A stretch of DNA of 30,245 bases from Deltaproteobacteria bacterium (GCA_020342025.1 CP070840.1:2163918-2194162), one strand, 5' to 3'; positions 16,495 through 25,640 are shown, counted from the first letter of the stretch. Numbers and translations: made by a program. The notes: generated from the sequence alone by a model not told the origin.

Positions 16495-18132
16495 ATGCGC
16501 TCGGATATACTAAAAAAGAATATCGAGACTTTGCCCCACAGGGCATTGCTCCTGTCCGCGGGTCTAAAAAAAGAAGACCTTGACTTGGGCAAACCCTTTA
16601 TCGGTGTTGCGAACAGTTACAACGATATTATTCCGGGTCATATCCACCTGAATGAATTGACCCAAGAAGTAAAAAGGGGCATCAGGGATGCTGGAGGCAT
16701 CCCGTTTGAGTGGGGCGTACCCGGGGTCTGCGACGGCATTGCCATGTTTGTGGAAATGCGACCCAGTCTTCCAAGCAGAGAGCACATCGCAGATAACATT
16801 GAGATCATGACCCTATCCCATTCATTGGATGGTTGGGTGGGCATCACAAACTGCGACAAAATTACGCCGGGAATGCTCATGGCGGCAGCCCGCCTCAATT
16901 TGCCGGCCCTTATACTCACGGGTGGCCCCATGAAAGCAAACATTATTGAAGGGGTCAAACATCACCCTGTAGAAGGCTTCGGTATAGTCGGCCAGGTGAA
17001 AGCGGGCAGAATGACGGCTGAGGAGGCGGAAGGGTTGCTCCCTTGCATGGTTTGTGGAGCAGGATCCTGTGTGGGTCTTTACACGGCCAATACAATGTCC
17101 GTCGTTACCGAGGTGCTGGGCATGTCATTGACAAAATGTGCCACAACCTTGGCCACAGATCCATCTAAGAAAAAACAGGCTTACGACTCCGGCAAGAGAA
17201 TCGTCGAACTGGTCAGAAAAGACATCAAACCTCGGGATATCTTGACCAGGAGTGCCTTTGAAAACGCCATCAGGGTAGACATGGCCATGGGCGGCTCCAC
17301 AAATACGGTTCTTCACATACCGGCCATAGGGAAAGAAGCGGGCATTGATATCGAGGTGGATCTGTTCGATAAAATCTCCCAGAAGACGCCAAATATCTGC
17401 TCTATTATCCCGGCCGGAAATCATGAGATGGCAGACATTGACAAGGCAGGGGGGATCCCTGCTGTTCTTAAACGCTTGATAGAGATGATAAAAGACTCCC
17501 CAACCGTGAATGGAACACCCATCAGGCAGATCGCGGAGCAGGGAAAGGTCTTAGATGATCATGTGATTAGGTCGTTGGACAGTGCATACCGTTCTGAGGG
17601 GGGCATTGCTGTACTAAAAGGAAATATCGCAAACAGCGCCATCATAAAGCAGACGGCCGTGGCAGACGAGATGATGACCCATTCAGGGCCTGCAAAAGTG
17701 TTCTACACGGAAAAGGACCTGCTCCATGCCATTGAAGCAAAGAGGATTGCCGAAGGCGATGTGGTGGTTCTGCCCTTCCAGGGACCAGCAGGCGCACCAG
17801 GGATGCCCGAGATGTTAACCCCGACAGATGCCATAAAGGGCGCTGGATATAAGAGGGTCGCTTTAATCACGGATGGGAGGTTCTCCGGCGCGACAACGGG
17901 ACCATGCATCGGACATGTTGAGATGGAGGCCTATAACGGCGGTGCAATCGGCGCCATCACAGATGGTGACAAAATAGAGATAGACATCCCCAACAGGACG
18001 TTGAATGTCAAATTAAGCAAAGCAGAGATCAAAAAAAGACTGAAGACTGTACCTGTACCGCAGAGAGAACTGACGCCCTTACTGGAATCTTACAGGAAGA
18101 AGTTTACGGGAGTAAATTGTTACGGCAAGTGA
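16495..18132 (+). CDS. ilvD: Dihydroxy-acid dehydratase
   Basis: IlvD dehydrates 2,3-dihydroxy-3-methylbutanoate and its homologue to the keto acids leading to valine, leucine and isoleucine, using an Fe-S cluster. 545 residues, full length. Cluster ligands are likely C120 (NCDKITPGM) and C192 (CGAGSC). The position of the third Cys of [2Fe-2S] enzymes reads IIPGHIHL, as in the oxygen-sensitive [4Fe-4S] E. coli type. Other motifs: [30 protein letters not shown] and [21 protein letters not shown] lies upstream of the ATG. It is separated from the ilvBNC genes by about 8 kb and is on the other strand. Confidence 0.96.
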   Translation: MRSDILKKNIETLPHRALLLSAGLKKEDLDLGKPFIGVANSYNDIIPGHIHLNELTQEVKRGIRDAGGIPFEWGVPGVCDGIAMFVEMRPSLPSREHIADNIEIMTLSHSLDGWVGITNCDKITPGMLMAAARLNLPALILTGGPMKANIIEGVKHHPVEGFGIVGQVKAGRMTAEEAEGLLPCMVCGAGSCVGLYTANTMSVVTEVLGMSLTKCATTLATDPSKKKQAYDSGKRIVELVRKDIKPRDILTRSAFENAIRVDMAMGGSTNTVLHIPAIGKEAGIDIEVDLFDKISQKTPNICSIIPAGNHEMADIDKAGGIPAVLKRLIEMIKDSPTVNGTPIRQIAEQGKVLDDHVIRSLDSAYRSEGGIAVLKGNIANSAIIKQTAVADEMMTHSGPAKVFYTEKDLLHAIEAKRIAEGDVVVLPFQGPAGAPGMPEMLTPTDAIKGAGYKRVALITDGRFSGATTGPCIGHVEMEAYNGGAIGAITDGDKIEIDIPNRTLNVKLSKAEIKKRLKTVPVPQRELTPLLESYRKKFTGVNCYGK

Positions 18133-18248
18133 CATCTCTCCCTCCTCCCTCTCTCCTCCCGCTGTCTTTTCTCGTCGAAAACTCCACCCAGCGGACAGCC
18201 TCGTTTCAGTGTCAAGCCCCATTTTTGGGTGGGCGCCCTTCCGTTGAT

Positions 18249-19478
18249 CTAGAACCGGAATGAGAGCCCTGCTGTGGTGGTGAAGCTATTTCTAAAGGTG
18301 TCTGGTGGGGGTTGGCTGTTATAGATATCGAGAATGGTAAACTTGAAATCGAGCCAGCCGATGATGGGTACCGTAAAGTCAAGGGCGCCACGAACGAGGT
18401 AGTTATCCGCCCAATCATCCACCGCGGGAAGGTATTCGACCCTTATTCTAAGCTTCGAGCCATAGGGGAGCTTCGCATCCAGATCGCCCCCGAAGAGGAT
18501 GGTAAAGTAGTCGTTGGTCTGACCATCAAAATACTTCTGGTAGACGTAACCCGGGCCAGTGCGCCCGGAAATGATGAGGTTTTCGCGTTTGACAAAACGG
18601 TAGCCCAGGCCCACGTTGGGATCCGTACGAAATTTTATCTGCTGGATTTCGTCCCGCTCGGCCGACACTGCGCCGAAGCTGAAGAGGCGGTCGGACAAGG
18701 TGTAGTCAAGACGACCACGTCCGAACAGGCGATCCTCATTCTTGATGCGCTCCTCTCCCTGGGTCTGCGTTGTGGCGTAGCGGTAGTAAGCGCCCAGAAA
18801 GAGTTCTGTGGGTTGTTTCTTCCGTTCGAACTCCAGCCCCACTGCGAACGCGTTGGTTTCCGTGGTGGCGTCGGTGTAAGCGAAGGCCAGATCGAAGTTC
18901 GCGCCCCAATATCTATAATGGACGCGCAGCGCCTCCAATCGGGAGGTTTCGTATTTATCGCGCGTCAGTGAGCGGTAGATCTGTTCCACGGGGATCTGTG
19001 TGGCCGTCTCGGAGCTCTCTCCCACAAGCAGTTTGCCATCCTTGAGGCCCCATGCACGCCCGATCGCAAGTTCCTCTTCACCGTAAAGGATCACAAACTC
19101 CTTTTCCGACTTGAGCCGCTCAGTGTCGGCCCAGGGGATCACGATGGCCCCCTTTCCATAAACGGTTTCAAACGCCACGCCCTCGGCCGTGAAGCCCACC
19201 ACAGACCCTTCCAGAGCTTGCCCTTTGACGGCTATTTCCGCTGCGTTACCGGCGGTAGCTAAGCCGAGGGCAAAAAACATGAGTGAAATAGTGCCGATCC
19301 ATCTGTGCGCGCGCAGGAATCCGCGGGTATTCGGCCGCGGCCCCTGCCCTGAACCTGGTTCAGCCGAACGTGACCCTGAAAGGCCACTCCGGGAACCAGG
19401 CCGAACCAAGGGCTCATAAAATAGTGACGACAGGCGCGGATTGACAAATGACCGAATGGAATTAACCTTGATGCCCAT
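18249..19478 (-). CDS. DUF481-family outer-membrane protein with long N-terminal extension
   Basis: DUF481 (YdiY-like) proteins are predicted outer-membrane beta-barrels of unclear role. 409 residues. After a hydrophobic signal (about 63-80, ending near GNAAE) comes a small beta domain (about 81-165: VKGQALEGSVVGF, IVIPWADTERL, YGEEELAIGRAW). A barrel-like region of alternating strands follows (DLAFAYTDATTETNAFAVGL, RDEIQQIKFRTDPNVGLGYRF), ending in SFRF with the terminal Phe typical of barrels. The ATG at 19478 has GGGAGG eight bases upstream, but it puts about 60 odd Gly/Ser/Arg/Pro-rich residues before the signal. A later start is possible. It converges with ilvD across 116 bases. Confidence 0.75.
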   Translation of the reverse strand: MGIKVNSIRSFVNPRLSSLFYEPLVRPGSRSGLSGSRSAEPGSGQGPRPNTRGFLRAHRWIGTISLMFFALGLATAGNAAEIAVKGQALEGSVVGFTAEGVAFETVYGKGAIVIPWADTERLKSEKEFVILYGEEELAIGRAWGLKDGKLLVGESSETATQIPVEQIYRSLTRDKYETSRLEALRVHYRYWGANFDLAFAYTDATTETNAFAVGLEFERKKQPTELFLGAYYRYATTQTQGEERIKNEDRLFGRGRLDYTLSDRLFSFGAVSAERDEIQQIKFRTDPNVGLGYRFVKRENLIISGRTGPGYVYQKYFDGQTNDYFTILFGGDLDAKLPYGSKLRIRVEYLPAVDDWADNYLVRGALDFTVPIIGWLDFKFTILDIYNSQPPPDTFRNSFTTTAGLSFRF

Positions 19479-19498
19479 GACGAGACCTCCCTTTCTGA

Positions 19499-19696
19499 GT
19501 GCCTATTCTGATAAGTCCCCCCTCATTTCAGGTGGAAAGATATGGAAATTACTGTCGTGTGTCAACGGCAAATGGGGCCAGGGAATCCTCTTATTTCAAT
19601 GCTGACAAGGCGGGTATGGCGGCGCTTGAATACAGCAACTCTGCTGATCAACGGTCCTGGTCGCATATGAAGCGGTTTCTTGATGAGATATTCTAA
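19499..19696 (+). pseudogene. Dienelactone hydrolase remnant (3' end)
   Basis: An open frame whose last 33 codons (from about 19595) read FNADKAGMAALEYS then NSADQRSWSHMKRFLDEIF. From memory this matches the C-terminal end of dienelactone hydrolase-family alpha/beta hydrolases, where the motif follows the catalytic His. The catalytic Cys, Asp and His regions are missing; the 5' part is not family-like and runs into the upstream region of the DUF481 gene. This looks like the tail of a gene whose body was lost in a rearrangement. A short real protein starting at the GTG at 19499 cannot be excluded, but no ribosome binding site is evident. Confidence 0.5.
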
Positions 19697-19712
19697 GGGG
19701 ATCGTCTGAAGA

Positions 19713-21203
19713 TCAGCCAGATTCTTTGGAAAAGATCAGCACGTAGGCCTTCCTGAGCACGATCAGGGCCGTGACAATCAGGAACGCGGCAGAGATGGGC
19801 TTGATGATGAATATGGTCCAGGAGCCTTCTGAGACCACCAGGGACTGCCGCAGGCTTTCCTCTGCGATGGGTCCCAGAATCAAGCCCATAACGATGGGAG
19901 GAAGGGGAAATCCGAATTTGATAAGAAAGTACGCGACGACCCCAAAGATCAAGGCAATGCCCACGTCAAAAAGTGAAGAATTCACTGCATAGGCCCCGAT
20001 AAATGAGATCACCAGAATGATTGGAACCAGGATCGCTTCCCTCACTTTGAGAAAGGCCGCAAAGATATAGGCGCCGAAGTAGCCGAAGAACAAGATGAGG
20101 AAGTAGGTTATCATCATGGTGGAGAAGATGGTATTGACAAAAGTTGCTTCCTCCACGAAAAGCATGGGTCCTGGTATGAGGCCATGGACCAGAAATGCGC
20201 CCAGCATGATGGCCGTGATAGGATCGCCCGGAATACCCAGCGTCAAAACTGGGATCAACGCACCCCCTGTCACAGAGTTGTTGGATGATTCTGAGGCCAC
20301 CACGCCTTCGATATAGCCGGTGCCAAACTTCTCAGGGGTCTTGGAAGCCCGCCTCGCTTCCGAATAAGCCACAAATGAAGAGATCGCCGCTCCGGTCCCG
20401 GGGATGGCGCCCACCACGGTACCAATGAGGGATGACTTGAGCAGGGTTGCCTTGAACTTGCCCATCAATTTAAATATTTCCCCGAGGCCCGCTCTGCTCT
20501 CCATCTTCTCCAGTCTGACCGCCTTGGCCCCCTGTTCAGTAAGGAGCAGGGCCTGCGAGATGGCAAACAGGCCAACGACAACAGGGAGCAGAGGTAACCC
20601 GCGAGACAAATCAAGCATATCAAAGGTAAAGCGCCCCACAGTGCCCATTTTATCCTGACCAACCGTTGAGAGAATCAGGCCGAAGGTTCCCATGATCAGC
20701 CCCTTGAGGAAAGACTTGCGGCTGCTGGAGGTGATCACCATGATGATTCCAAACAGGGCGATGGAGAAGTACTCCGTGTAACCGAACTTGAGGGCCACTC
20801 TGGCGATCAAGGGAGCGAAGAAAGTCAAGACGATCACGCTGAAGACTCCCCCAATAAAAGAGGCCACAACCGCCGTTGTCAGGGCCTTGTGGGCCTCCCC
20901 TTTGCGGGCCATTGGGTATCCGTCCAAAATGGTGCATATGGCGGCCGGGGTGCCCGGGGTGTTGATCAGGATAGCACTCACCGCACCCCCATAAAAGGCC
21001 CCGCAATAGACTGCCACCAGCATGCAGATACCCATCGCCGGATCCATTCCAAAGGTGAGCGGTAAAAGAACCGTAACGCCCACCATAGCGCCCACACCGG
21101 GTAGCACCCCCACAACAATTCCCAGAGGAACACTGAATAACAGAATGAGTATGAGCTTGATATTGAGAACGGCAGCCCAACCGGCCATGAGGTCTGCAAA
21201 CAT
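19713..21203 (-). CDS. tctA: TctA-family large permease of a tripartite tricarboxylate transporter
   Basis: TctA is the large membrane subunit of TTT transporters, which import carboxylates such as citrate or aromatic acids using an ion gradient and a TctC binding protein. 496 residues, the usual length, with about ten to twelve hydrophobic segments. Family motifs: LGIVVGVLPGVGAMVGVTVLLP, AVYCGAFYGGAVSAILINTPGTPAA and a second internal repeat IGTVVGAIPGTGAAISSFVAY, then NNSVTGGALIPVLTLGIPGDP. It is the last gene of a run tctC-tctB-tctA, 15 bases after tctB. The substrate is unknown. Confidence 0.93.
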   Translation of the reverse strand: MFADLMAGWAAVLNIKLILILLFSVPLGIVVGVLPGVGAMVGVTVLLPLTFGMDPAMGICMLVAVYCGAFYGGAVSAILINTPGTPAAICTILDGYPMARKGEAHKALTTAVVASFIGGVFSVIVLTFFAPLIARVALKFGYTEYFSIALFGIIMVITSSSRKSFLKGLIMGTFGLILSTVGQDKMGTVGRFTFDMLDLSRGLPLLPVVVGLFAISQALLLTEQGAKAVRLEKMESRAGLGEIFKLMGKFKATLLKSSLIGTVVGAIPGTGAAISSFVAYSEARRASKTPEKFGTGYIEGVVASESSNNSVTGGALIPVLTLGIPGDPITAIMLGAFLVHGLIPGPMLFVEEATFVNTIFSTMMITYFLILFFGYFGAYIFAAFLKVREAILVPIILVISFIGAYAVNSSLFDVGIALIFGVVAYFLIKFGFPLPPIVMGLILGPIAEESLRQSLVVSEGSWTIFIIKPISAAFLIVTALIVLRKAYVLIFSKESG

Positions 21204-21218
21204 GCGTCTAAGGTCCTC

Positions 21219-21692
21219 TCAAAACAGACTGCCCGAGGGCAGAAACACATTAAGCAGCGTCCCGAACAGATAATAGCTCGCCAGCGTGATGGCAGGTGGA
21301 ATGAGAATAAGGGGCCATAAGGAACGTACACCCAGGAGATAAAAACCCAGCACCATGAAGGCCATCGTAGAGATGACGTATCCGAAGAGCGTGGCCAGGT
21401 ACACATAGACAAGAAAGGCCCCAAACATGATAAACGGACGGACCTGAAAAAGCGCCTTGGGTCTGGTTGCGTCAGCCTGCGACTTCATGTGATCCCGCAG
21501 AGAAAAGAAAATGAGGAAAACGGCTTGCACAGCCAATGCAACCAGCAGCAGGCGGGGTAAGAAGCCGGCACCCACATCCTGGGGGATCTCTTCCAGCTCG
21601 TAGCCATAGAAGTGGTAGGTCAGCACGAAAAATGTGATGGCAAAGATGAGCAACAGGACGCCCATCATCAGGTCACGCTGCGCCTGGCTCAT
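21219..21692 (-). CDS. tctB: TctB-family small permease of the tripartite transporter
   Basis: TctB is the poorly conserved small membrane subunit of TTT transporters. About 157 residues with four predicted membrane helices: near the N-terminus (MMGVLLLIFAITFFVLTYHF), a central pair (LLLVALAVQAVFLIFFSL, FIMFGAFLVYVYLATLFGYV) and a C-terminal one. I chose the ATG with GGGAG six bases upstream; a GTG at 21708-21710 with its own GGAGG is an alternative that adds six residues. It stands between the binding protein and the large permease, the normal order. A strong stem-loop lies in the gap before it. Confidence 0.88.
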   Translation of the reverse strand: MSQAQRDLMMGVLLLIFAITFFVLTYHFYGYELEEIPQDVGAGFLPRLLLVALAVQAVFLIFFSLRDHMKSQADATRPKALFQVRPFIMFGAFLVYVYLATLFGYVISTMAFMVLGFYLLGVRSLWPLILIPPAITLASYYLFGTLLNVFLPSGSLF

Positions 21693-21827
21693 GGTGCTCT
21701 CCCTTTCCACCCGATTCCACCTCCCTGGCCTGTAGCTTAATCCCTCTGCAATTCTTAAAACCCCAGCGGCTGTGTCTATAACCTGATCACTCAGATCTAT
21801 CCTCCGCCGCCAGAAGCGATGGAGAGG

Positions 21828-21865
21828 TTTTCATTTGTCCCGAATGTTCTCGGGACAAATGAAAA
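21828..21865 (-). promoter_or_regulatory. 16-bp perfect stem-loop between tctC and tctB
   Basis: TTTTCATTTGTCCCGA (21828-21843) and its exact reverse complement (21850-21865) enclose a 6-base loop. On the operon mRNA it comes 27 bases after the tctC stop and well before tctB. The strand continues CCTCTCC with no U tract, so it is not a classic terminator. It probably protects the 3' end of the tctC message, giving more binding protein than permease. Confidence 0.7.
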
Positions 21866-21892
21866 TATTCTTTCCCTCTGCGCTGAAATCCT

Positions 21893-22870
21893 CTACTCGG
21901 CCTTTGCCTTGTATCCTTTGAAGTACTTAATATCGCCCGCTATCTTTTGCTGAAAGGCCTTCCTGTCAAGGTAGCTCACCGGTGTCTTCGCATTGCCCAT
22001 AGCATTGATGAATTCCGGGCTCTTGGCCGCCTCGGCAAAGGCTTCTTCCAGCTTTTTCAGGGCTGCCGGGTCAATGCCCTTGGGCGCAAAGATGCCTGTC
22101 CAGAGCTGCGGATAGGTGGCAACGCCATCCTCTTCCACGGTGGGGACACTCGGGGCCAATTTCGAACGTTCGCCCGCAAAAAGCCCCAGGATATTTAACT
22201 TGCCCCCCTTCTGAAGGCCCATCGCCGGACCCAGCACCGCCAGGGCTATGTCCACGTGCCCGCCCACGGCGGCCGTGACCCCGGGTGCCAGTCCCTTGAA
22301 TGGAACGCCCTTCATTTTGATACCCGTAGCCGTTTCAAGGGCCCTCAACATGAAGAAAGGCACCGTGCCCAGACCCGGGTGTGCAAATTTCACCTCACCC
22401 GGGTGCTTTTTGGCATATGCGACCAAATCTTTCGTGGTCTTGTAAGGCGTGTGGGCGCCGGCCACCAGGACAATCGGCAGATACGTAAACTGGCAGATGG
22501 GCTCCAAATCCTCTGTTCCGTAAGGAAGCTTGGCTGAGAAGATGGGTTGGGTGACAGCCGGACCTATGGGAAGGGAACCGATCTCATAACCGTCCGTCTT
22601 GGCCTGCGCCACTTTGGCCGCTCCTATGGTTGCCCTGCCCCCTGTCACGTTGGAGACTTTTACGGGCTGGCCCAGGGCCTTGGAGGCGGCGTCCGCAAAA
22701 ATCCTGGTGGCAATGTCCCCACCTGATCCGGCGGGAAAGGGATAGATCATGCGGATCGGCTTGCTGGGGTAATCTCCGGCCAACACAGGGCCGGAAATAC
22801 TGAACATCAACATGCCGCTGGCCACAATGACCACAATCAAAAGATTTTTCAAGTTCATATGTTTGTCCAT
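21893..22870 (-). CDS. tctC: TctC/Bug-family periplasmic solute-binding protein
   Basis: Bug proteins bind carboxylates in the periplasm and deliver them to TctAB. 325 residues from an ATG with GAGGAGG five bases upstream; the frame extends to 22963, but those residues precede the signal peptide and are rejected. Signal peptide about 1-34 (LLIVVIVASGMLMFSISGPVLAG split across the hydrophobic core). Mature start YPSKPIRMIYPFPAGSGGD is canonical. The first ligand loop is SNVTGGRATIGAAKVAQ, in place of the common NKPGAGG, and VPFKGLAPGVTAAVGGHVD follows. It is 52 bases after the GntR regulator. The ligand cannot be predicted. Confidence 0.93.
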   Translation of the reverse strand: MDKHMNLKNLLIVVIVASGMLMFSISGPVLAGDYPSKPIRMIYPFPAGSGGDIATRIFADAASKALGQPVKVSNVTGGRATIGAAKVAQAKTDGYEIGSLPIGPAVTQPIFSAKLPYGTEDLEPICQFTYLPIVLVAGAHTPYKTTKDLVAYAKKHPGEVKFAHPGLGTVPFFMLRALETATGIKMKGVPFKGLAPGVTAAVGGHVDIALAVLGPAMGLQKGGKLNILGLFAGERSKLAPSVPTVEEDGVATYPQLWTGIFAPKGIDPAALKKLEEAFAEAAKSPEFINAMGNAKTPVSYLDRKAFQQKIAGDIKYFKGYKAKAE

Positions 22871-22922
22871 CTTTTCCTCCTCTTGCCAAAGGTTTAAAGG
22901 GTGAAAACAGCCTCCAGACGGC

Positions 22923-23711
22923 CTATCCCTGCTCCTGATAGCGGCCACCTGGGGACGGCCCAAGCACTTGGCCTATTTCGCTGGATGACCCGTCTGAGCC
23001 GCCCGAAGCGGCCAGCATCTTGTCCTCCAGGTCTTTTAAAGTGGGGACAATATCTTCCAGATGAAAACGCATCTTACGACGCGCTCCTTCTGCGTCTCCC
23101 TGGCGGACCAGTTCTAAGAGCTCAGGGTGTGACGTGGTGTCATGTATTATTCGTTCTGACGGCTTGATTTTCAGAATCAATTCCTCTGTGAAATCCATCA
23201 GGATATTGACCAATATGTCATACATAGGGTTGTGGGCGCACTTTGCAAGGAGCCTATGGAAGTTCACGTTCCAGGCCACATATTCGTCCCCAGGCGCATC
23301 AGGCATGTCTTCAATGCCCCGGCACAGTATCTCCATGTCCTCCGCTGTGGCCCTTTCTGCTGCCAGTCCCGTCACCACAGGTTCCATATCTAATCTCACC
23401 TCCATGATATGGGCCACTTTGGCGTTCCCCAATCTGAGCATGTCCTTAATGACCTGGGAGACCGCATCATGTTTCATGGGCAGGACAAAGGCCCCCCCCT
23501 TGGGCCCTCTCTTGATTTCTATCAGGCCCGCCTGCTCCAGGTTCCTGATCGCCTCGCGGACAATAACCCTGCTCACGCCGAAGATCTCTACGAGCTGGTG
23601 TTCGGGAGGTATCCTTTCCCCAGATTGATACTCTCCTTGGAAAATGGATTCTTTAAGTTGGCCGCTGACCAAGTCTGCCAGACGGCCCTTTGGGACATGC
23701 GTATAATTCAT
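22923..23711 (-). CDS. GntR-family regulator, FadR/FCD subfamily
   Basis: These dimeric regulators bind operators through an N-terminal winged helix and sense an organic acid in the FCD domain. 262 residues. wHTH about 8-75: LKESIFQGEYQSGERIPPEHQLVEIFGVSRVIVREAIRNLEQAGLIEIKRG (shown here only as its two halves SGERIPPEHQLVEIFGVSR and VIVREAIRNLEQAGLIEIKR). FCD about 95-235 with possible metal ligands in NVNFHRLLAKCAHNP, the TSHPELLELVRQGDAEGA segment and MRFHLEDI. The last 25 residues are Gly/Ser-rich. Lying between an arylsulfotransferase-like gene and tctCBA, it probably controls this unit in response to the imported acid or a product. Confidence 0.92.
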   Translation of the reverse strand: MNYTHVPKGRLADLVSGQLKESIFQGEYQSGERIPPEHQLVEIFGVSRVIVREAIRNLEQAGLIEIKRGPKGGAFVLPMKHDAVSQVIKDMLRLGNAKVAHIMEVRLDMEPVVTGLAAERATAEDMEILCRGIEDMPDAPGDEYVAWNVNFHRLLAKCAHNPMYDILVNILMDFTEELILKIKPSERIIHDTTSHPELLELVRQGDAEGARRKMRFHLEDIVPTLKDLEDKMLAASGGSDGSSSEIGQVLGPSPGGRYQEQG

Positions 23712-23789
23712 ATGGCTGAGTTCATATTTTCATATTCGCTTTTTTGTTTTCTATCCGACGGCGATTTCCCCCATTAACACGCTTCCAAA

Positions 23790-25001
23790 TCAATCGCCTT
23801 CTGCGGGGGGCAAATTTTTGAATGGCGGGCAATAATCAGGGGCATATCGATGCGCCCTGAAGATTCCCCAACGGACCGCCCCTTCCGGGTCAGGGATGGG
23901 ACGAACCCAATGCCATACCAACTCATTCTCGCTGGTGAGCTCGAATACGACCCCATTACCTCCTGAGCAGACCACGTTGTTGCCGTTGGGAAGACGATCA
24001 ACCCCGGCTACGAAAGGCGAAAAGTGAACCCTACCGGCCACATAACCCTCGATTCCGAACTCCGGCTCACTCTGCCACACAATTTCCCCGGTCTTGATAT
24101 CCAACTCAAGCGCTCTGGAGTAGAAATTATACATGGCGTTGTCATAGACCAGCATGTTGCCTGCGCCAGGAAGCCCTTCGGCGATGTGATGAGCGTCATG
24201 GGGCCCCCCCATATTCTTGGGATCCCGAACGTCATGGTGTTCCACTTGTCCCGTCTCTTTATCCAAATATGCCACATTTCCCCAACGCCAGAGGATATCG
24301 CCGGACTGGTGATCAATAATGAAGGCGCCGTCCGTATGCCTGCTACTGGACATGATATTTCCGTCAGGCATTACATCCACATCATTGATATGGGTCCACT
24401 CCTCCCTGGGATGAATTGCCCCGATAATGTCGATATCAGGATCAAAATGCTCTATGCCGTGCCACTCCCATATCGTCCTTCCCTCTGAATCGATTTCGCG
24501 AAAATAATCCCCGAAAATGGTTCCATCTTTGTGCTCCGTGCCTTTCTGGCCTCCACGCACCTTCTTGGCCAAATCGGGTGGTACCACCTCCCAGCCCACA
24601 TAGATGTAGTGACCGTTTGGCAGTTTCCTGAAATCGTGGTGCATGTAGGGGTCAAAATGCTCGAAAACGATATGGCTGTCCCAGTCAAACTCCATCATCA
24701 TACCCGTAGCGCCTCCCATATGGTATTTGTCGTAACCCGGTCTGTTGGGGTACGCTTTGGAACAGCGCTGAACAACGACCAAATGTCCATCCGGCATAAG
24801 ACGAGAGTACCATGGGGGATAGGGCGTCTTCCACTTATGGACGGTTTCTCCCTTCATGTCCATCAAGATGACCTCGCCCGGGGATTGGTTTGGCTCAGGG
24901 GCGGATCTGCGCGGCATTGTCGTTATCAGCGTATATCCTGAAAATGCCTTACCTTTGTCGAATAGCGTAACGCCTGACTCGTATTTATAGGGCCATGACA
25001 T
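23790..25001 (-). CDS. Arylsulfotransferase (ASST)-like beta-propeller protein, no signal peptide
   Basis: 403 residues with the repeated beta-propeller pattern of the ASST / Arylsulfotran_2 families: GEVILMDMKGETVHKWKTPY, SRLMPDGHLVVVQR, HHDFRKLPNGHYIYVGWEVV, EWTHINDVDVMPDGNIMSSS, AFIIDHQSGDILWRWGN, HDAHHIAEGLPGAGNMLVYD and VDRLPNGNNVVCSGGNGVV. Classical ASST moves sulfate from one phenol to another in the periplasm. This protein has no signal peptide and only partly comparable His/Arg positions, so a cytoplasmic, possibly non-sulfotransferase role is likely. It heads the run with the GntR regulator and tctCBA, which suggests a substrate shared with the transporter. A weak ribosome binding site precedes the ATG. 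Confidence 0.8.
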   Translation of the reverse strand: MSWPYKYESGVTLFDKGKAFSGYTLITTMPRRSAPEPNQSPGEVILMDMKGETVHKWKTPYPPWYSRLMPDGHLVVVQRCSKAYPNRPGYDKYHMGGATGMMMEFDWDSHIVFEHFDPYMHHDFRKLPNGHYIYVGWEVVPPDLAKKVRGGQKGTEHKDGTIFGDYFREIDSEGRTIWEWHGIEHFDPDIDIIGAIHPREEWTHINDVDVMPDGNIMSSSRHTDGAFIIDHQSGDILWRWGNVAYLDKETGQVEHHDVRDPKNMGGPHDAHHIAEGLPGAGNMLVYDNAMYNFYSRALELDIKTGEIVWQSEPEFGIEGYVAGRVHFSPFVAGVDRLPNGNNVVCSGGNGVVFELTSENELVWHWVRPIPDPEGAVRWGIFRAHRYAPDYCPPFKNLPPAEGD

Positions 25002-25315
25002 ATCTATTTCTCCTTTTTAGAGATACGTTTGATAGGAACGCCGATCTTTTGCGGCAGGGAGTCTGTCTATGTAAGGCGCTGATATGACAGCAGATAATAG
25101 GGCTAATGAAATTGAATGTATAATGTATAACAATTGATATCACCATTCGGTCATTTGTCAATGAAAAATTTGCATACTCTCCATCAAGCCCCAAAACCTC
25201 TGCAATGAGAGAGGAGACGTTGTTGAATTTGTCCTCCCTTGAAGTCAAGGAATTTATGATTAACTTTTTTTTACTTAGTAGTTTTGGATAGCACTTTGGC
25301 AAGAGGAGGCATAGA
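25002..25315. other. Divergent intergenic region, candidate control region
   Basis: No gene seen in 314 bases between the ASST-like gene (minus) and a small membrane protein gene (plus). It contains two direct ATGTATA repeats (25116-25129), a TGATATCA palindrome around 25134-25142, a minus-strand TTGACA (25156-25161) and an inverted repeat CCTTGA-AG-TCAAGG (25237-25250). The TTGACA is 26 bases from the nearest TATACA, too far for a normal sigma-70 promoter. The TGATATCA palindrome could be a GntR operator half, but this is a guess. Confidence 0.3.
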
Positions 25316-25576
25316 ATGGCAAACTTCAGGTTCTATTTTCCAGGTACCGCACTCATTCTTATAGCGATCGCGATAATCGCTGTTCCTGAAATTCTCGTGG
25401 CATTCATAGCTGCCGCCATTATCATGGCCGGTATTGCTTTGCTCTATATTGGTCACATAACCAGGAAGTCAGTGATTGAAACAAGAGATTCTGATGATTG
25501 GTTTCATGGCGATAGTTTCTTTGACGGGTGGTTTGCGAGGGCACCCGTGTATAGAAGGAGGCATAGACGGTTTTAG
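25316..25576 (+). CDS. Small membrane protein, function unknown
   Basis: 86 residues with two adjacent hydrophobic helices (about 9-27 and 29-47: ALILIAIAIIAVPEILVAFI, AAAIIMAGIALLYIGHI), then a charged cytoplasmic tail with DSDDWFHGDSFFDGW and a basic end RRRHRRF. GAGGAGG lies six bases before the ATG, a strong sign that it is expressed. It has the look of small two-helix proteins common in Desulfobacterota, but I do not recognise a named family. It stands alone, converging with ilvC across 64 bases. Confidence 0.7.
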   Translation: MANFRFYFPGTALILIAIAIIAVPEILVAFIAAAIIMAGIALLYIGHITRKSVIETRDSDDWFHGDSFFDGWFARAPVYRRRHRRF

Positions 25577-25640
25577 TTAGTTCGCTTTGCCCACTATTTG
25601 GCGTGCTGACATATATTCCACCTTTCCATTATTTCATGCC

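Noticed and set aside
22871..22963. N-terminal extension of TctC
   Set aside because: It precedes a normal signal peptide whose ATG has GAGGAGG close by.
25117..25161. Sigma-70 promoter TTGACA/TATACA for the ASST-like gene
   Set aside because: The two boxes are 26 bases apart or more, outside the workable range.
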